From Candidatus Glassiibacteriota bacterium (GTDB lineage: Bacteria > Gemmatimonadota > Glassbacteria > GWA2-58-10), in the NCBI GenBank assembly GCA_016934095.1, contig JAFGTO010000083.1, positions 1-32,114 of the forward strand: 32,114 nucleotides of DNA, read 5' to 3'. Each line of letters opens with the position of its first letter. Positions within the stretch are counted from its first letter, which is position 1. The notes under the pieces were generated by a model, which saw nothing but the letters and a program-made list of their open reading frames with translations, had not been told where the DNA came from and did not search any database. The position numbers and the translations under genes are program-made. This document shows, piece after piece, positions 28,462 to 32,114 of this stretch.

Positions 28462-30294
28462 ATGCTGAAAAAGGCGGTTTTCATCCTCATGCTGTCGGTT
28501 TCCGCTGCTTTCGCCGGCGAGGATTTTTTCATCCGGGACGGCGACGTGGTATGTTTCTGGGGCAATAGTATCACCGATTACGGGATCTACCCCAGGATGA
28601 TCGAGAACTACGTGTTGACTTTTCACCCGGAGTGGAAAGTCGATTTCTGCAACCTGGGCTGGGGCGGGGACGAGGCCAAAAATATCCCCCGCCTGGAGCG
28701 CGACATCCAGCTCTGCAAGCCGACCAAGGTGACGATCATGCTGGGGATGAATGACGGCGGCTACTGCCCGTTCGACCCGGAGCGGCTGGAGACCTATCTC
28801 ACTAGCATGAAAAAGGAGATCGAGATCTTCCAGAAGCATTCCGGCGCCGAAGTCATGCTGGTCTCCCCCACCCCTTTCGACCTGAGGTGCCGCTGGGAGC
28901 GGGTTACCGGGCAAGTGGGCGAATATAAGGACGAAGAGGGGAACCTCCGCAAGAAGTACGATGACATGCGGGTCATACGGTACCCCGAAGCCCTGAACCG
29001 ATTCTCGCACGAGCTGCAGAAACTGGCGCTGTCCCTGGGACTCAAGTTCGTGGACCTGAATTTCGAGATGGAACAGGTGCTGGATGAGATCGATGGCTAT
29101 GACAAGGACTTCCGGATCACCGCCGAGGGAGTGCACCCCAACGTGGACGGGCAGTTCCAGATGGGACTGTGCATCCTGGATGGGATGCAGGGGTTCCGGC
29201 GCACCGTGGAGACCGTGATCGATGCCGCCGCCGGCAAGGTTGTCTCCGAACAGGAAGCCGCCACTACCGGCCTTAAAGCCACCTCCCGGAAAGTGTCTTT
29301 CACCCGCAGGGCAGCCCGCCTGCCGCTGCCTGTCTACCCCTCGACCCGCGGGCTGATCCAGCGCGTGCTGCACTATCCCTGCGCCTGGGACCGGGACATA
29401 ATCAAGGTAACCGGGCTGGACACCGGCTGGTACGGGATCTCGATCGACGGCGGCCTGATCGAAGTGGCCAGCGCCGCACAGCTCGGGCAGGGAGTCAACC
29501 TGAGCCGCTACCCCAACACCCCGCAGATGATACAGGCCTACCGGGTGTTCGAGGAGACCGAAAAGAGGAACGCCGCTTTCTGGACCAAGTGGCGCAGGGT
29601 CCTGCTCGATGGGGTATACTCGCCCCGGGATTTCACCCCGTTCGTGGTCAATCCCCCCGCCGAGGCGGTGCACGGCCTGGAGCAGGCCGAGCGCGCGGCC
29701 TTCGAGGCCCAGCACCGGCTGAACAAGCCGGCGGCCCACCGCTACGAGATAAGCCCGGTCGAGCACCCGGCGGTTGCCCGGGCACCGGTTCCGGGCGCCG
29801 GGGAGTTCCTGGAAAATATGGTCAGCGTCAGGATCAGCGTGGACTCCAGGACCATACCCTCCTTCGAGCCGCCGCTGTGCATCCGGGGCAATTTCGCCTA
29901 TGCGCCGCAGTACTCCTGGGGACTGATCGCCAGCAAGAGCTACTACGGGGAAATCCCGGTGCGCCTTTACGATGACGGGACCCACGGGGACAAGCTGGCC
30001 AGGGACGGGGTCTATTCGGTCGGGATGTTTTTCCGCAAGGGCGCCGGCGAGATTAATTTCATGGTCCGCGACGGTGTCTACCTGACAAACTACTGGAATT
30101 CTATCTACCCGGAAAAATTCACCCACAACCCCAACCTGACCGCGCTCAGCGCGGCCTGGGGCGAGCTGCTGGGCAAGCTGGATGAGGACCGGGAGCGGAT
30201 CGGCGGCTTCCCCCTGGACCGGGACCTGGACCTGGTATGGGACAAGACTATGCTCGACAAAGCACTGGAGAAAAAGCTGATCTACCAACCGTAA
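28462..30294 (+). CDS. Secreted SGNH/GDSL-type hydrolase with C-terminal beta-rich extension
   Basis: Signal peptide MLKKAVFILMLSVSAAFAGE. SGNH blocks FWGNSITDYG, NLGWGGDEA, MLGMNDGG, GVHPN. C-terminal DDGTHGDKLARDGVYSV segment. Confidence 0.85.
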   Translation: MLKKAVFILMLSVSAAFAGEDFFIRDGDVVCFWGNSITDYGIYPRMIENYVLTFHPEWKVDFCNLGWGGDEAKNIPRLERDIQLCKPTKVTIMLGMNDGGYCPFDPERLETYLTSMKKEIEIFQKHSGAEVMLVSPTPFDLRCRWERVTGQVGEYKDEEGNLRKKYDDMRVIRYPEALNRFSHELQKLALSLGLKFVDLNFEMEQVLDEIDGYDKDFRITAEGVHPNVDGQFQMGLCILDGMQGFRRTVETVIDAAAGKVVSEQEAATTGLKATSRKVSFTRRAARLPLPVYPSTRGLIQRVLHYPCAWDRDIIKVTGLDTGWYGISIDGGLIEVASAAQLGQGVNLSRYPNTPQMIQAYRVFEETEKRNAAFWTKWRRVLLDGVYSPRDFTPFVVNPPAEAVHGLEQAERAAFEAQHRLNKPAAHRYEISPVEHPAVARAPVPGAGEFLENMVSVRISVDSRTIPSFEPPLCIRGNFAYAPQYSWGLIASKSYYGEIPVRLYDDGTHGDKLARDGVYSVGMFFRKGAGEINFMVRDGVYLTNYWNSIYPEKFTHNPNLTALSAAWGELLGKLDEDRERIGGFPLDRDLDLVWDKTMLDKALEKKLIYQP

Positions 30295-30326
30295 ATCCTG
30301 TAGGAATATAGAGGAAAGGGGCCACC

Positions 30327-31817
30327 ATGAATACCAGTCTCAATCGCCGGGATTTCCTGGGAATGCTGAGCTCGGGCTTGGCGGGCATGGCGCTGGGCGG
30401 CTGCGGCGGCAGGCCCGTGCCGCAGAGGAAGCCCAATTTCGTTATCATTTTCTGCGATGACCAGGGCTATGCCGATGTCGGCTGTTTCGGCGCCCGGGGG
30501 TTCGAGACCCCCAACCTCGACCGCATGGCCGAACAAGGCATCCGCTTCACCGACTTCCATGCCTCCACCGCGGTCTGCTCCGCCTCGCGCGCCTCGCTGC
30601 TCACCGGGTGTTACCCGGAGCGGGTGGGCATCCTGGGGGCCCTGTTCCCCCAGTCGGAGACCGGGCTCAGCTCCGACGAGCTGACCATCGCCGAGATGCT
30701 CAAGGAGCAGGGATACGCCACGGCCGCCTTCGGCAAGTGGCACCTGGGGGACGCGCCCCCGTTCCTGCCCACCCGCCACGGCTTCGATGAGTATTTCGGC
30801 CTGCCCTATTCCAACGATATGTGGCCGCACCACCCCACCATAGGCGACCAGTTCGGGCCCCTGCCGCTGATCGAGGGCGAGCAGGTGGTAAAATATCTCG
30901 ACGACCAGAGCCAACTGACCACCTGGTACACCGAGCGTGCGGTCGGGTTCATCGAGGCCAGCCGCGACAGGCCGTTTTTCCTCTACCTGGCGCACAACAT
31001 GCCCCACGTGCCGCTGTTCGTCTCGGAGAAATTCAGGGGGAAGTCCGCAAGAGGGCTTTTCGGGGACGTGATCATGGAGATCGACTGGTCCGTGGGCCAG
31101 GTGCTGAAAACCCTCGGGGAGCTGGGCCTGGATGAAAACACCCTGGTGATTTTCACCTCGGACAACGGGCCCTGGCTGAGCTACGGAGACCATGCGGGCT
31201 CGGCCGGAGACCTGCGGGAGGGCAAGGGCACCATGTTCGAGGGCGGCATGAGGGAGCCCTGCATCATGCGCTGGCCGGGCAGGATACCCGCCGGAGCGGT
31301 CAGCAGCGAGCTGGCCACCACCATGGACCTGCTGCCCACCCTGGCCGGGCTGGCGGGGGGCAGGCTGCACGGGCACAAGATCGATGGCCACGATATCCTG
31401 CCGCTGATCGAGGCCCGTCCCGGCGCCAGGACACCCACTGACGTCTACTACTGCTATTATGCCGGGGAGCTGCGTGCCGTGCGCAGCGGCAGGTGGAAGC
31501 TGCATTTCCCTCATGCCTACCGCACCATGGCCGGCAGGCCGGGAGGCACCGGCGGCCTGCCCGAGCCTTACTCCAGCGCCGAGATCGGGCTGGAGCTTTT
31601 CGACCTGCAGAGCGACGTGGGCGAGACCACCGACGTGGCGGACCGCCACCCCGAGGTGGTCGCCCGGCTGCAGGGGCTGGCGGAGCTGGCCCGTGAGGAC
31701 CTGGGCGACAAGCTGACCGAGCGTGTGGGCAAGGGAGTGCGGCCGCCCGGAAAGTACGAGTGGGACAAGCCGAAAAAGGCGGAAGAGGCGGACCAGCAGG
31801 AGCGCCCGGATTGGTAG
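30327..31817 (+). CDS. Cys-type sulfatase (arylsulfatase family), Tat-like signal with lipobox
   Basis: [23 protein letters not shown] (twin-Arg plus LGGC). [33 protein letters not shown] (C-x-A-x-R formylglycine motif), [17 protein letters not shown]. Confidence 0.95.
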   Translation: MNTSLNRRDFLGMLSSGLAGMALGGCGGRPVPQRKPNFVIIFCDDQGYADVGCFGARGFETPNLDRMAEQGIRFTDFHASTAVCSASRASLLTGCYPERVGILGALFPQSETGLSSDELTIAEMLKEQGYATAAFGKWHLGDAPPFLPTRHGFDEYFGLPYSNDMWPHHPTIGDQFGPLPLIEGEQVVKYLDDQSQLTTWYTERAVGFIEASRDRPFFLYLAHNMPHVPLFVSEKFRGKSARGLFGDVIMEIDWSVGQVLKTLGELGLDENTLVIFTSDNGPWLSYGDHAGSAGDLREGKGTMFEGGMREPCIMRWPGRIPAGAVSSELATTMDLLPTLAGLAGGRLHGHKIDGHDILPLIEARPGARTPTDVYYCYYAGELRAVRSGRWKLHFPHAYRTMAGRPGGTGGLPEPYSSAEIGLELFDLQSDVGETTDVADRHPEVVARLQGLAELAREDLGDKLTERVGKGVRPPGKYEWDKPKKAEEADQQERPDW

Positions 31818-31844
31818 GAAAGAGGCTCTCTCTTAACCCGGATA

Positions 31845-31884
31845 ATTGAAGAGTCCCCGCATCAAGCTGCAGGGACTCTTCGAT
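31845..31884 (+). terminator. Strong stem-loop terminator after sulfatase
   Basis: GAAGAGTCCC (31848-31857) / GGGACTCTTC (31872-31881), perfect 10-bp arms extended by outer pairs, followed by a T-rich stretch (GATTATTTTTTATT). Confidence 0.75.
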
Positions 31885-32114
31885 TGTTAAGGTGTGTTTG
31901 ATTATTTTTTATTCGCTCGCTATTCCCGCAGTTCACGGCGGGAACAGGCGCTCGGGCGTTCAATTCATAAGGACTTTGTCTTGTGCATAATAAAACGCCG
32001 GTGGGCGCGGGCTGGCATGGCACAAGGCTTACTCGTTGCTGAAATTTATGAATGATCCGGGCGTGCGTCCTGAAAGCTGTTTGTCTCCCAAGTTGGAGGT
32101 ATATCAACCCGCAA

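Noticed and set aside
32018-32033. TGGCAC-AAGGC-TTACT near the right edge, resembling a sigma54 promoter
   Set aside because: The key -12 GC is AC here, and the downstream gene is outside the window.
1-32114. CRISPR arrays, tRNAs, rRNAs, transposases, prophage genes
   Set aside because: None recognised on reading either strand; no regularly spaced repeats seen.

Overview
GC-rich, densely coding bacterial chromosomal window with no rRNA, tRNA, CRISPR array or transposase gene seen. The gene content looks like an FCB-group or candidate-phylum organism (inference). In order it contains: a giant SprA-type (type IX secretion translocon) protein; a lower-GC multi-PAS hybrid histidine kinase; a membrane-anchored helix-hairpin-helix protein coupled to an NtrC-type sigma54 activator; a complete partner-switching cassette (GAF-SpoIIE phosphatase, HATPase_c_2 kinase, STAS antagonist) directly upstream of an MlaE-MlaF-MlaD lipid-transport ABC system; Lon; a small palindromic repeat element; EngB/YsxC; class I mannose-6-phosphate isomerase; a secreted HExxH metallopeptidase-like protein; an ICMT-like membrane protein and a GT9 glycosyltransferase on the minus strand; a PorX-like REC-PglZ response regulator; a second GT9; and an SGNH hydrolase next to a Tat/lipobox sulfatase with an intact CxAxR formylglycine motif. 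The best leads are (1) a phospho-switchable STAS/kinase/phosphatase module placed where MlaB normally sits, suggesting partner-switch control of lipid transport, and (2) SprA and PorX homologues in the same 32 kb, suggesting a T9SS and its regulator. All calls are from reading translations and motifs; no searches were run.
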